Assembly: GCF_021343995.1 (NCBI RefSeq)
Contig: NZ_JAJTTE010000041.1
Coordinates: forward strand, 1-64,000
Source: Pseudonocardia terrae
Lineage (GTDB): Bacteria; Actinomycetota; Actinomycetes; Mycobacteriales; Pseudonocardiaceae
Length of the DNA: 64,000 nucleotides
Direction: 5' to 3'
Numbering within the stretch: position 1 is the first letter of the stretch; each line of letters begins with the position of its first letter. Positions 41,115-50,112 of this stretch are shown here, one piece after another. The notes beneath the pieces are model-generated. The model did not search any database. It worked only from the letters and a program-made list of their open reading frames with translations, and had not been told where the DNA came from. A program made the translations under genes and the position numbers.

Positions 41115-43469
41115 TCAGGCCGGGCGGACGAGCAGGGCGACGGGGTAGCGGGCCAGCAGCGTCGCCAGCCGCGGCGCGCTCCCGTCGACCGGGGTGTCGG
41201 TGATCATGTCGTGCCAGTCCGCGGCGCCGTCGGGCAGCGGGAGCACCGTGTCGCCCCAGCCGCCCTTCGCCCCGAGCCCGACGGGCAGCCGGGTCGCGAC
41301 GGCGACGAGCCTGGGGCTGCGGGTGAACGCCACCGCGTGCTCGGCCGCCCGACCCTGCGCCGGCACGGCCCGGTAGCCGCGGAAGAGCTCGGGACGGTAC
41401 CTCCGCAGCCGCGCGGCCGAGGCGGTGACCAGCAGCTTCGCCGCGCCCTCGGTCGTGGTGTCGTCGATCCCGGGCAGCCAGCCCTCGTCGAGCCTCGCGA
41501 GCAGCCGCCGGCGGGCCGCGAAGTCGACCGGGCGCCGGTTGTCCGGGTCGACCAGGGAGTACTCGAACAGCTCGGTGCCCTGGTAGACGTCAGGCACGCC
41601 CGGCGCGGCGAGCTGGAGGATCTTCTGGCCCAGCGAGTTCGACCAGCCGGGCGCCGAGATCCGCTCGACGAACGCGGTGATCTCGGCGACCAGCTCGGCG
41701 TCGCCCAGGACCCGCTCCGGCCAGGCGGCGATCGCCTCGTCGACCTCCGGGACGGCCTCGACGTGGCTGGTGGCGAGCTTGGCCTCCTTCGACGCCTTGC
41801 CGAGGTAGGCGGCCAGCCGGTCCGCCGGGATCGGCCAGGCGCCGACCACGCTCTGCCAGGCCAGCAGCTCCAGCGACCGCTCCGGCAGCGGGTGCCGGGC
41901 CGACCAGCGGCGCACTCGCTCCACCCACTCGCCGGGGATCTCGGCGAGGACGGCCAGCCGCGCGCGGACGTCCTCGGAGCGCTTGGTGTCGTGCGTCGAC
42001 AGGGTGGTCATCGTGCGCGGCCACCCCGCTTCGCGGACGGACAGCGCGGCGTGGAAGGCGGCGGGGGACAGGCCGAAGCGGCCCGGGTCGCCGCCGACCT
42101 CGTTGAGCGCGACGAGCCGGTTGTACCGGTAGAAGGCGGTGTCCTCGACGCCCTTGGCCATGACCATGCCGGAGGTCTGCTGCACCCGGGTGGCGAGCAG
42201 GCCCTGCGGGTCGGCGAGCATCGCCGCGTGGATCGCCTCGAGGACCGGCGCGAGGTCCGGCCGGTTCGCCCGGGCCACGGCGACCGCGGTGTCGAGCGCC
42301 TCCCGGCCCTCCGGCAGGTAGCTGCGGTAGACCGGGAACCCGCAGAGGAACTCGGCCACCGCGTCCCGGACCCGGTCCGCGGCCGGGCCCGGCTCCTCCT
42401 CGGTCGACGGCGCGGCCTCCGGCACCGGGACCAGCGCAGCGATGCGCCGGACCTCGGCCGCCAGGATCGTGTCGGCCACCTCGCGGCGCCCCTGGTGCTC
42501 GGCCGCGTGCGACGAGACCTTGGCGCCGGTGTGCTCGGCCGTGAACTGGGTGAGCAGCCCGGCCCCGGCGGGGTCGACGAACACGCCCTGGACGTCGGCG
42601 AGCGCCTCGTACCCCGAGGTGCCGTCGACCGGCCAGGAGACCGGCAGCTCCTCGCCGAGGTGCAGGATCTTCTCCACGAGTAGCCAGCGGTCCGGCCCGA
42701 GCGCCGCGCGCAGCCGGCGCGCGTAGCCGCCCGGGTCGGAGAGCCCGTCCGGGTGGTCGACGCGCAGCCCGATGATCGTGGGGCCCTCGTCGAGCCACCG
42801 CAGGATCTCGCGGTGCGTGTCGGCGAAGACCTCGGGCAGCTCGACGCGCACCGCGGCGAGCGTGGAGACGTCGAAGAACCGTCGGTAGGTCAGCTCCGCC
42901 GCGCCCCTCTTCCAGGAGACCAGCCGGTAGTGCTGCCGCTCGTGGATCTCGGCGACCGACCCGTGCTCGGTGCCCGGCGCCAGCGGGAAGGCGTGCTCGT
43001 AGTAGCGCAGCTCGCCGTCCTGCACCGACAGCTCCGACAGGGCCTTCGGCTCGTCGGCGTCGAGGATCGGCAGCAGCAGTGGGCCCGCGGCCCAGTCGAT
43101 GTCGAAGTGCCCGGCCCAGCGCGAGCCCTCCCCGTGCCGCAGGACGTCCCACCACCACGGGTTGGCCTTCGGCACCTCGACGCCGACGTGGTTGGGCACC
43201 ACGTCGAGCAGCATCGTCAGGTTCGCCTCGCGCAGCCGGGCCAGCAGGGCGCGCAGCCCCTCCGGCCCGCCGCGCTCGGCGGAGATCCGGGTGGGGTCGA
43301 CGACGTCGTACCCGTGGTTGGAGCCGGCCCCGGACTCGAGCAGCGGCGACGCGTAGAGCGCCCCGATCCCGAGCCGCTCCAGGTAGTCGACCAGGCCCTC
43401 CGCGTCGGCGAAGGTCTGGTCGCGGGAGAACTGCAGCCGGTAGGTCGAGGAGGGGATCGGTCGGGGCAT
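41115..43469 (-). CDS. treY: malto-oligosyltrehalose synthase
   Basis: Intramolecular transglycosylation of the reducing-end glucose of malto-oligosaccharides to an alpha,alpha-1,1 link. 784 residues with STYRLQFSRDQTFADAEGLVDYL at the start, LDVVPNHVGVE, catalytic LRVDHPDGLSDP and WLLVEKIL, and PGVPDVYQGTELFEYSLVDPDNRRPVDF. The ATG overlaps the treX stop (ATGA). Lengths and motifs are typical. Works between TreX and TreZ to convert glycogen to trehalose. Confidence 0.95.
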   Translation of the reverse strand: MPRPIPSSTYRLQFSRDQTFADAEGLVDYLERLGIGALYASPLLESGAGSNHGYDVVDPTRISAERGGPEGLRALLARLREANLTMLLDVVPNHVGVEVPKANPWWWDVLRHGEGSRWAGHFDIDWAAGPLLLPILDADEPKALSELSVQDGELRYYEHAFPLAPGTEHGSVAEIHERQHYRLVSWKRGAAELTYRRFFDVSTLAAVRVELPEVFADTHREILRWLDEGPTIIGLRVDHPDGLSDPGGYARRLRAALGPDRWLLVEKILHLGEELPVSWPVDGTSGYEALADVQGVFVDPAGAGLLTQFTAEHTGAKVSSHAAEHQGRREVADTILAAEVRRIAALVPVPEAAPSTEEEPGPAADRVRDAVAEFLCGFPVYRSYLPEGREALDTAVAVARANRPDLAPVLEAIHAAMLADPQGLLATRVQQTSGMVMAKGVEDTAFYRYNRLVALNEVGGDPGRFGLSPAAFHAALSVREAGWPRTMTTLSTHDTKRSEDVRARLAVLAEIPGEWVERVRRWSARHPLPERSLELLAWQSVVGAWPIPADRLAAYLGKASKEAKLATSHVEAVPEVDEAIAAWPERVLGDAELVAEITAFVERISAPGWSNSLGQKILQLAAPGVPDVYQGTELFEYSLVDPDNRRPVDFAARRRLLARLDEGWLPGIDDTTTEGAAKLLVTASAARLRRYRPELFRGYRAVPAQGRAAEHAVAFTRSPRLVAVATRLPVGLGAKGGWGDTVLPLPDGAADWHDMITDTPVDGSAPRLATLLARYPVALLVRPA

Positions 43470-45619
43470 CACACGGTCCGCTGGAGGACGAGGAGGGAAC
43501 GCGCGGGCACGGTGTGCGTGGCGCCGGCCCGGGTCATCGGCGGCTCGGCCGCGATCACGCCCGGCGCGGTGGACAGGGTGACCACCTCGCCCGCCGCCGT
43601 GTCGACGACGATCGCCCACTCCTTGCCGTACTGCACGGTGGGCAGCGTGACCTCGATGTCCTCCCAGTGCGCGTTGAACGCCACGAGGAACGAATCGTCC
43701 GTGACCCGCTCGCCGCGCGGGTCGAGGTCGGAGATGCCCTCGCCGTTCAGGAACGCGATCACGCACTTGCCGAAGCCCGAGTCCCAGTCCCCTTCGGTCA
43801 TCTCGGTGCCGTCCGGGGTGAACCAGGCGATGTCGGCCAGCGAGTCCCGGCGGCGCGGCGCGATCGGTCTGCCCTGGAAGAAGCGCCGGCGCCGGAACAC
43901 CGGGTGTGCGTGGCGAAGGGCCGCCACGCCGGCGGTGAACCCGACCAGCCCCGCGTTCTTCCCCGCCAGCGACCAGTCCACCCAGGAGATGTCGTTGTCC
44001 TGGCAGTAGACGTTGTTGTTGCCGCCCTGGGTGCGGCCCAGCTCGTCGCCGTGCAGCAGCATCGGCACGCCCTGGCTCAGCATCAGCGTCGTGATGAAGT
44101 TGCGCTGCTGGCGGGCGCGCAGCTCCAGCACCCCCTGGTCGTCCGTGGGGCCCTCGACGCCGCAGTTCCAGGAGCGGTTGTGGCTCTCGCCGTCGTTGCC
44201 GCCCTCGCCGTTGGCGTCGTTGTGCTTGTCGTTGTAGGACACCAGGTCGGCGAGGGTGAACCCGTCGTGCGCGGTGACGAAGTTGATCGACGCGTACGGC
44301 CGCCGCCCGTCCTCCTGGTAGAGGTCCGAGCTGCCGGTGAGCCGGGAGGCGAACTCGCCGAGGGTCCCCGGCTCGCCGCGCCAGAAGTCCCGCACGGTGT
44401 CCCGGTACTTGCCGTTCCACTCCGTCCACAGCGGCGGGAAGTTGCCGACCTGGTACCCGCCCGGCCCGACGTCCCACGGCTCGGCGATCAGCTTCACCTG
44501 CGAGATCACCGGGTCCTGCTGCACGAGGTCGAAGAACACCGACAGCCGGTCGACGTCGTAGAACTCGCGGGCGAGGGTGGAGGCGAGGTCGAAGCGGAAG
44601 CCGTCGACGTGCATCTCGGTGACCCAGTACCGCAGGGAGTCCATGATCAGCTGCAGCGTGTGCGGGTTGCGGACGTTGAGCGAGTTCCCCGTGCCCGTGT
44701 AGTCCATGTAGTAGCGCGGGTCGTCCTCGACCAGCCGGTAGTAGGCGTGGTTGTCGATGCCGCGGAAGGACAGCGTCGGGCCCATGTCGGAGCCCTCGGC
44801 GGTGTGGTTGTAGACGACGTCGAGGATCACCTCGATGCCCGCCTCGTGCAGGTCGCGCACCATGGCCTTGAACTCGTGCACCTGGCTGCCGGGCCGGCTG
44901 TTGCGCATGGTGTACGCGTGGTGCGGGGCGAGGAAGGCCAGCGTGTTGTAGCCCCAGTAGTTGGAGAGGCCCTTCTCCTGCAGGTGGTGGTCGTTGAGGA
45001 ACTCGTGCACCGGCATGAGCTCCACGGCCGTGACCCCGAGCCGCTGCAGGTGCTCGATCATCACCGGGTGCGCCAGGCCGGCGTAGGTGCCGCGCAGCTC
45101 CTCCGGGATGTCCGGGTGCGCGATCGTGAGCCCGCGGACGTGCGCCTCGTAGATGACCGACTCGTGGTACGGGATCTTCGGCGGACGGTCCGAGCCCCAG
45201 TCGAAGTACGGGTTGACCACCACGGACTTGGGCACGAAGGGCGCCGAGTCCCGGTCGTTGCGCGAGAGCGCGTCCCCGAAGTTGTAGCCGAAGACCGCCT
45301 CGTCCCACCTCACCGGGCCGTCGAGTGCCTTGGCGTACGGGTCGACCAGCAGCTTCTTCGGGTTGCACCGCAGGCCCTGCGCCGGGTCGTACGGCCCGTG
45401 CACGCGGTAGCCGTACCGCTGCCCGGGCTCGACGGAGGGGAGGTATGCGTGCCACACGAAGCCGTCGACCTCGGTGAGCGCGACCCGGGTCTCCTTGCCA
45501 CGCGGGCTGAACAGGCAGAGCTCGACCTTCTCGGCGGCCTCGGAGAACACGGCGAAGTTCGTCCCGGCCCCGTCGTAGCTCGCACCCAGCGGGTACGGGT
45601 TGCCCGGCCACGGACGCAT
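43469..45619 (-). CDS. treX: glycogen debranching enzyme (isoamylase type)
   Basis: GlgX/TreX family, hydrolysing alpha-1,6 branches to feed linear glucans to TreY. 716 residues: N-terminal CBM48 (PLGASYDGAGTNFAVFSEAAEKVELCLF), GH13 barrel with DVVYNHTAEG, FRFDLASTLAREF (nucleophile Asp), IAEPWDVGPGGYQVG (Glu) and FVTAHDGFTLADLVSYNDKHN. The ATG at 45619 is chosen from the family start MRPWPGNPYPLGASYDG; the frame stays open upstream without family sequence. First gene of treX-treY. Confidence 0.94.
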   Translation of the reverse strand: MRPWPGNPYPLGASYDGAGTNFAVFSEAAEKVELCLFSPRGKETRVALTEVDGFVWHAYLPSVEPGQRYGYRVHGPYDPAQGLRCNPKKLLVDPYAKALDGPVRWDEAVFGYNFGDALSRNDRDSAPFVPKSVVVNPYFDWGSDRPPKIPYHESVIYEAHVRGLTIAHPDIPEELRGTYAGLAHPVMIEHLQRLGVTAVELMPVHEFLNDHHLQEKGLSNYWGYNTLAFLAPHHAYTMRNSRPGSQVHEFKAMVRDLHEAGIEVILDVVYNHTAEGSDMGPTLSFRGIDNHAYYRLVEDDPRYYMDYTGTGNSLNVRNPHTLQLIMDSLRYWVTEMHVDGFRFDLASTLAREFYDVDRLSVFFDLVQQDPVISQVKLIAEPWDVGPGGYQVGNFPPLWTEWNGKYRDTVRDFWRGEPGTLGEFASRLTGSSDLYQEDGRRPYASINFVTAHDGFTLADLVSYNDKHNDANGEGGNDGESHNRSWNCGVEGPTDDQGVLELRARQQRNFITTLMLSQGVPMLLHGDELGRTQGGNNNVYCQDNDISWVDWSLAGKNAGLVGFTAGVAALRHAHPVFRRRRFFQGRPIAPRRRDSLADIAWFTPDGTEMTEGDWDSGFGKCVIAFLNGEGISDLDPRGERVTDDSFLVAFNAHWEDIEVTLPTVQYGKEWAIVVDTAAGEVVTLSTAPGVIAAEPPMTRAGATHTVPARSLLVLQRTV

Positions 45620-45711
45620 GCGATCCCCTACTTCCCGGCGGGAGTCCGCCGACCGTCTCGTACTGCTCGTCTCGTTCTGGAAGAACCCGGCAACGCTACC
45701 GGGGGCGATGG

Positions 45712-46179
45712 TCAGGAGTCGGCGAGCCGCGCGGGGAAGCCGCCCGTGGCGACCGGGCTCCACCGGGTGGGTGTGATGCGGATCAACGCCTTGCCCTGGT
45801 CGCGCATCGCCTGCCGGTACTCGTCCCAGTCCGGGTGCTCGCCGGAGATCGCGCGGAAGTAGTCGACCAGGGGCTCGACGGCCTCCGGCAGGGTGATCAG
45901 CTCGGCCTCGCCGTCGACCTGCACCCAGGGGCCGTTGAACTCGTCCGAGAGCACGACGACGGAGGCGGTGCCGGTGCGCGCGACGTTGCGGGCCTTGGTC
46001 CGCTCCGGGTAGGTCGACACCACGATCCGGCCCTCCGCGTCGACCCCCGCGGTGACCGGGGATCCCTGGACCCCGCCGTCGGACCGGGTGGTGAGCAGGA
46101 CGACCTTGTGCCGGGGCCGGAGGAACTCGAGGAGCTCCTCCCGCTCGACGGGCGTGTTCGTGGCGATCGTGCGGGGCAT
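45712..46179 (-). CDS. PPOX-class F420-dependent/flavin oxidoreductase
   Basis: 155 residues with the split-barrel PNPOx fold: ELLEFLRPRHKVVLLTTRSDGGVQGSPVTAGVDAEGRIVVSTYPERTKARNVARTG and TPTRWSPVATGGFPARL. This F420H2- or FMN/heme-binding family is common in mycobacteria and relatives; the substrate is unknown. The ATG at 46179 is preferred because TAGAGT lies 7 nt upstream. It diverges from the HIT gene. Confidence 0.86.
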   Translation of the reverse strand: MPRTIATNTPVEREELLEFLRPRHKVVLLTTRSDGGVQGSPVTAGVDAEGRIVVSTYPERTKARNVARTGTASVVVLSDEFNGPWVQVDGEAELITLPEAVEPLVDYFRAISGEHPDWDEYRQAMRDQGKALIRITPTRWSPVATGGFPARLADS

Positions 46180-46186
46180 GGCGGGA

Positions 46187-46192
46187 ACTCTA
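46187..46192 (-). promoter_or_regulatory. -10 box of leaderless PPOX-gene promoter
   Basis: TAGAGT on the minus strand ends 7 nt before the ATG at 46179 and decides that start. Confidence 0.5.
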
Positions 46193-46250
46193 GGAGAGGC
46201 CACCGACAACCGCCCCTCGCGACGCCCGCGGCCGGGTAGGGTCCGCCGTG

Positions 46251-46688
46251 ATGAGCACCGTGTTCACGAAGATCATCGACGGCGAGCTGCCCGGCCGGTT
46301 CGTCTGGTCGGACGAGCGCTGCGTCGGGTTCCTGTCCATCAACCCGCTCGGCCCGGGGCACACCCTGGTCGTGCCGCGCGAGGAGGTCGACCACTGGGTC
46401 GACGCCGACCCGGACCTGGTCGCGCACCTCACCGCCGTGTCGCACACGATCGCCAAGGCGGTCGAGGCGCTCTGGCAGCCGCCGCGCGTCGGGTTCCTGG
46501 TGGCCGGGTTCGAGGTCCCGCACCTGCACCTGCACGTGTTCCCCGCGTGGGACATGGCCGCGTTCGACTTCGCCAACGCGGCGAAGTCGGTCGACGACGC
46601 CGAGCAGGACGGGATCGCCGACCGGCTGCGAACCGCCCTGCGCGAGGCCGGCCACGGCGACCGTGTGGCCACCACCGGAAAGCGCTAG
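46251..46688 (+). CDS. HIT-family nucleotide hydrolase/transferase
   Basis: 145 residues with the histidine triad HLHLHVF near residue 93 and the opening STVFTKIIDGELPGRFVW. HIT proteins cleave AMP-N or AMP-X bonds; the specific substrate is unknown. A TAGGGT at about 46237-46242 precedes either GTG 46248 (5 nt) or ATG 46251 (8 nt); ATG is used here. The gene is followed by a phosphatase gene 2 nt downstream, probably co-transcribed. Confidence 0.9.
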   Translation: MSTVFTKIIDGELPGRFVWSDERCVGFLSINPLGPGHTLVVPREEVDHWVDADPDLVAHLTAVSHTIAKAVEALWQPPRVGFLVAGFEVPHLHLHVFPAWDMAAFDFANAAKSVDDAEQDGIADRLRTALREAGHGDRVATTGKR

Positions 46689-46690
46689 GC

Positions 46691-47311
46691 GTGCGGCTGG
46701 TCCTGGTCCGGCACGGCCTGCCGGACCGGGTCGTCGGCGCGCCCGAGGCTCCTGTCCGGGCCGATCCCGGCCTCACCGAGCTCGGCCTGCGGCAGGCGGA
46801 GCGGGTGGTCGGGGCGTTGGCCGGCGAGCCGGTCGACGCGGTCTACGCGAGCACGATGACCCGCGCCCGGCAGACCGCCGAGCCGCTCGCCCGGGCCCGC
46901 GGCCTCGAGGTCCGCACCGTGCACGACCTGCGTGAGTACGACGCCGACCAGCAGCAGTACCTGCCGGTGCACCTGCTGGCCCGGGAGAACCCCGACGAGT
47001 GGCGGCGGATGGTCGAGGGCCACCTGCCCGAGCACGTCGACGTCCCGGCCTTCCGCGCGCGGGTCGTCGCGGCGCTGGAGGAGATCGTCGCGGCGCACCC
47101 GGGACGGGGGACCGCGGTGGTCTTCGCGCACGCCGGCGTGATCAACGTCTACCTCGGGCACCTGCTCGGGATCGAGCGGGCGCTGCCCTTCCCGCTCGAC
47201 TACACGGGCCTGACCAGGGTCGTCGCCCGCCGCGACGGCGTCCGCAAGCCGCGGACGGTCAACGAGCTCGCCCACGTCGCCGACCTGCTGGAGCCCGCCG
47301 GCCGCACGTGA
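46691..47311 (+). CDS. histidine phosphatase family protein
   Basis: 206 residues of the phosphoglycerate-mutase-like superfamily: VRLVLVRHGLPDR with the phosphorylated His at the start, the YASTMTRARQTAEPLA motif and VVFAHAGVINVYLG with the second His. No residue combination by eye tells mutase from phosphatase; monofunctional phosphatase is more likely for this length. Starts 2 nt after the HIT stop. Confidence 0.88.
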   Translation: MRLVLVRHGLPDRVVGAPEAPVRADPGLTELGLRQAERVVGALAGEPVDAVYASTMTRARQTAEPLARARGLEVRTVHDLREYDADQQQYLPVHLLARENPDEWRRMVEGHLPEHVDVPAFRARVVAALEEIVAAHPGRGTAVVFAHAGVINVYLGHLLGIERALPFPLDYTGLTRVVARRDGVRKPRTVNELAHVADLLEPAGRT

Positions 47312-47361
47312 CCATCGGGTGCCGACCGGTGTCCGACGGGCCCGGTACTGGCCACCGCTCG

Positions 47362-47367
47362 TAGAGT
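47362..47367 (+). promoter_or_regulatory. -10 box of leaderless dxs promoter
   Basis: TAGAGT ends 7 nt before the GTG at 47375 and supports that codon over the in-frame GTG at 47366, which would overlap the -10 itself. Confidence 0.5.
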
Positions 47368-47374
47368 GGCGGGC

Positions 47375-49423
47375 GTGAGCGTGCAGCCATCCTCCGTTCT
47401 GTCGTCGATCAGGGGCCCGGCGGACCTCAAGCGGCTCGGCCCCGACGCGCTGGCCGGGCTGGCGTCGGAGATCAGGGACTTCCTGGTCAGCGCGGTGTCC
47501 CGGACCGGCGGGCACCTCGGCCCGAACCTCGGCGTGATCGAGCTGACGATCGCGCTGCACCGGGTCTTCGACTCCCCGCGGGACACCCTGATCTGGGACA
47601 CCGGGCACCAGGCGTACGTCCACAAGCTGCTCACCGGCCGCCAGGAGGGCTGGGACCGGCTGAAGAAGACGGGCGGGCTCTCCGGTTACCCGAGCCGGAC
47701 CGAGAGCGTGCACGACCACGTGGAGTCCAGCCACGCGTCGTCGTCGCTGTCCTGGGCGGACGGGCTGGCCCGCGCCTACTCGCTCACCGGCCAGCAGCGG
47801 CACGTCGTGGCCGTGATCGGCGACGGCGCGCTGACCGGCGGCATGGCCTGGGAGGCACTGAACAACATCGCCGCGGCCCAGGACCGCAACGTCGTCGTCG
47901 TGGTCAACGACAACGGCCGCTCCTACGCGCCCACCATCGGCGGCCTGGCCGACCGGCTCGCCACGCTCCGCCTGCAGCCGGGCTACGAGAAGCTGCTCGA
48001 GGCGGGCAAGCACACGCTGCGCGGCACACCGGTCGTCGGGCCCGCCGTCTACGCCGGACTGCACGCGCTCAAGGCCGGCCTCAAGGACGCGATCAGCCCC
48101 CAGGAGCTCTTCGCCGACCTCGGGCTCAAGTACTTCGGCCCGGTCGACGGGCACGACGTGGCCGCCATGGAGTCCGCGCTGCGCCGGGCCCGGCACTTCG
48201 GCGGCCCGGTCGTGGTGCACGCCGTGACCCGCAAGGGCAACGGCTACGCCCCGGCCGAGAACGACGAGGCCGAGCAGATGCACAGCCCGGCGGCCTTCGA
48301 CCCGCGGACCGGCCTGCCGACCGGCCCGAAGACCACCGGCTGGACCAGCGTGTTCGCCGAGGAGCTCGTCCGGCTCGGCGGCGAGCGGCCCGATCTCGTC
48401 GCGATCACCGCGGCGATGCTGGGCCCGACCGGGCTGGCGAAGTTCCAGAAGGAGTTCCCGGAGCGCTGCGTCGACGTCGGGATCGCCGAGCAGCACGCGC
48501 TCACCTCGGCGGCCGGCCTCGCGCGCGGCGGGATGCACCCGGTGGTCGCGGTTTACTCGACGTTCCTCAACCGCGCCTTCGACCAGCTGATGATGGACGT
48601 GGCGCTGCACCGCGAGCCCGTCACGCTCGTGCTGGACCGGGCGGGCGTCACCGGCAACGACGGGCCCTCGCACAACGGCATGTGGGACCTGTCGATCCTC
48701 GGCGTCGTCCCGGGCATCCGGGTCGCCGCCCCGCGCGACGCGGCCACCCTGCGCGAGGAGCTGGGCGAGGCCGTCGCCGTCGCCGACGGGCCCACCGCCC
48801 TGCGGTTCCCGAAGGGCCCGGTCATCGAGTCGGTCCCGGCCGTGCGCCGTGCCGGCACGGTCGACGTGCTGCGCGAGGAGCGGGCCAACGGCACCGCCCC
48901 GGCGGTGCTGATGGTGTGCGTCGGCGCGTTCGGCGAGCTGGGTGTGGAGGCCGCCGAGCGGCTGGCCCGGCAGGGCGTGTCCGTCACCGTCGTCGACCCG
49001 CGGTGGGTGCTGCCGGTGCCGTCGGAGCTGGTCGAGATGGCGCGGGCGCACCAGCTCGTGGTCACCGTGGCCGACGCCGGCCGGCACGGCGGCTTCGGCT
49101 CCGCCCTGGCCGACGCGCTGCGCACCGCCGAGGTCGACGTCCCGCAGCGGGACGTGGCCCTGCCGCAGGAGTTCCTCGAGCACGGCGCGCGCTCCGACGT
49201 CCTGGCCGCCGTCGGGCTCACCGCGCAGGACGTCGCCCGCCGGGTGACCGAGTGGGCGGTGAAGGTGCCGGGCTGCCTGCCCGCCGGGCCCGGGCCGGTC
49301 GTGGGGGCGGCGGACGGCGCCGTCCTCGAGCCCGGTGTCGAGTCCGCCGTCGACACCGCCGTCGACACCGCCGTCGAGTCCGGAGTCGACACCGGCCCGT
49401 CGACGGGCGAGCAGGCGGGCTGA
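47375..49423 (+). CDS. dxs: 1-deoxy-D-xylulose-5-phosphate synthase
   Basis: TPP enzyme joining pyruvate and glyceraldehyde-3-phosphate, first step of the MEP isoprenoid pathway. 682 residues: IRGPADLKRL, TGGHLGPNLGVIELTIALH, TPP motif GDGALTGGMAWEALNN, and C-terminal transketolase parts (DVGIAEQHALTSAAGLA). Beyond the normal end (about 635) there is a tail of around 45 residues with VDTA/VES repeats. The stop shares its last base with the next ATG (TGATG). Confidence 0.95.
   Translation: MSVQPSSVLSSIRGPADLKRLGPDALAGLASEIRDFLVSAVSRTGGHLGPNLGVIELTIALHRVFDSPRDTLIWDTGHQAYVHKLLTGRQEGWDRLKKTGGLSGYPSRTESVHDHVESSHASSSLSWADGLARAYSLTGQQRHVVAVIGDGALTGGMAWEALNNIAAAQDRNVVVVVNDNGRSYAPTIGGLADRLATLRLQPGYEKLLEAGKHTLRGTPVVGPAVYAGLHALKAGLKDAISPQELFADLGLKYFGPVDGHDVAAMESALRRARHFGGPVVVHAVTRKGNGYAPAENDEAEQMHSPAAFDPRTGLPTGPKTTGWTSVFAEELVRLGGERPDLVAITAAMLGPTGLAKFQKEFPERCVDVGIAEQHALTSAAGLARGGMHPVVAVYSTFLNRAFDQLMMDVALHREPVTLVLDRAGVTGNDGPSHNGMWDLSILGVVPGIRVAAPRDAATLREELGEAVAVADGPTALRFPKGPVIESVPAVRRAGTVDVLREERANGTAPAVLMVCVGAFGELGVEAAERLARQGVSVTVVDPRWVLPVPSELVEMARAHQLVVTVADAGRHGGFGSALADALRTAEVDVPQRDVALPQEFLEHGARSDVLAAVGLTAQDVARRVTEWAVKVPGCLPAGPGPVVGAADGAVLEPGVESAVDTAVDTAVESGVDTGPSTGEQAG
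49337..49394 (+). repeat. 12-bp GTCGA-type tandem repeats in the dxs tail
   Basis: Five GTCGANNCCGNN-like units encode VESA, VDTA, VDTA, VESG, VDTG. The frame is preserved and the repeat lies within the last 30 codons before the next gene. Confidence 0.8.
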
Positions 49424-50088
49424 TGCGCGTCCTGGTCGTCGAGGACGAGGCCCCGCTGGCGGAGGCCGTCGCGCGCGGCCTGCGGCGCGAGGGCATGGCG
49501 GTCGACGTCGCGCTCGACGGGGACACCGGGCACGAGAAGTCCTCGATCACCCGCTACGACGTCGTCGTGCTGGACCGGGACCTGCCCGGGATGCCCGGCG
49601 ACGACCTGTGCGCGGCCATCGTGGGCGGGGGCGGCACCACCCGCGTCCTCATGCTCACCGCCAGCGGCACGCTCGAGGACAAGGTCGACGGCCTGTCCCG
49701 CGGCGCGGACGACTACCTCGCCAAGCCCTTCGACTTCCCCGAGCTGGTGGCGCGGGTGCGGGCGCTGGGCCGCCGGTCCGCCCCCGCGGTCCCGCCCGTG
49801 CTGGTGGCGGGGGACGTGGCCCTGGACCCGGCACGGCGGACGGTGACCCGCGCGACCTCGCCGGTCGAGCTGACCCGCAAGGAGTTCGGCGTCCTCGAGG
49901 TGCTGATGGGCGCGGGTGGCGCGGTCGTGTCCAGCGAGGAGCTGCTCGAACGGGTCTGGGACGAGAACGCCGACCCCTTCACCACCACGGTGCGGGTCAC
50001 GGTGATGACCCTGCGCAAGAAGCTCGGTGAGCCCGGCGTGATCGAGACCGTGGTCGGCGCCGGGTACCGGGTGCCCTCCGCCGGCTGA
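49423..50088 (+). CDS. OmpR-family response regulator
   Basis: 221 residues: receiver domain with acidic E8/D9, phospho-acceptor D51, T80 and K102, and a C-terminal winged helix (LTRKEFGVLEVLM ... VRVTVMTLRKKLGEPGVIETVVGAGYRV). The ATG overlaps the dxs stop by one base, followed 24 nt later by its kinase. Resembles the CutR/TcrA type. The signal and targets are unknown. Confidence 0.93.
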   Translation: MRVLVVEDEAPLAEAVARGLRREGMAVDVALDGDTGHEKSSITRYDVVVLDRDLPGMPGDDLCAAIVGGGGTTRVLMLTASGTLEDKVDGLSRGADDYLAKPFDFPELVARVRALGRRSAPAVPPVLVAGDVALDPARRTVTRATSPVELTRKEFGVLEVLMGAGGAVVSSEELLERVWDENADPFTTTVRVTVMTLRKKLGEPGVIETVVGAGYRVPSAG

Positions 50089-50112
50089 CGGGCGGCCGGA
50101 GGGGAGGGCGGG

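Noticed and set aside
41115..45611. A single open minus-strand frame of about 1,500 codons
   Set aside because: Only the part from 43469 down encodes TreY. The upstream part is the out-of-frame shadow of treX, which has complete GH13 motifs in its own frame.
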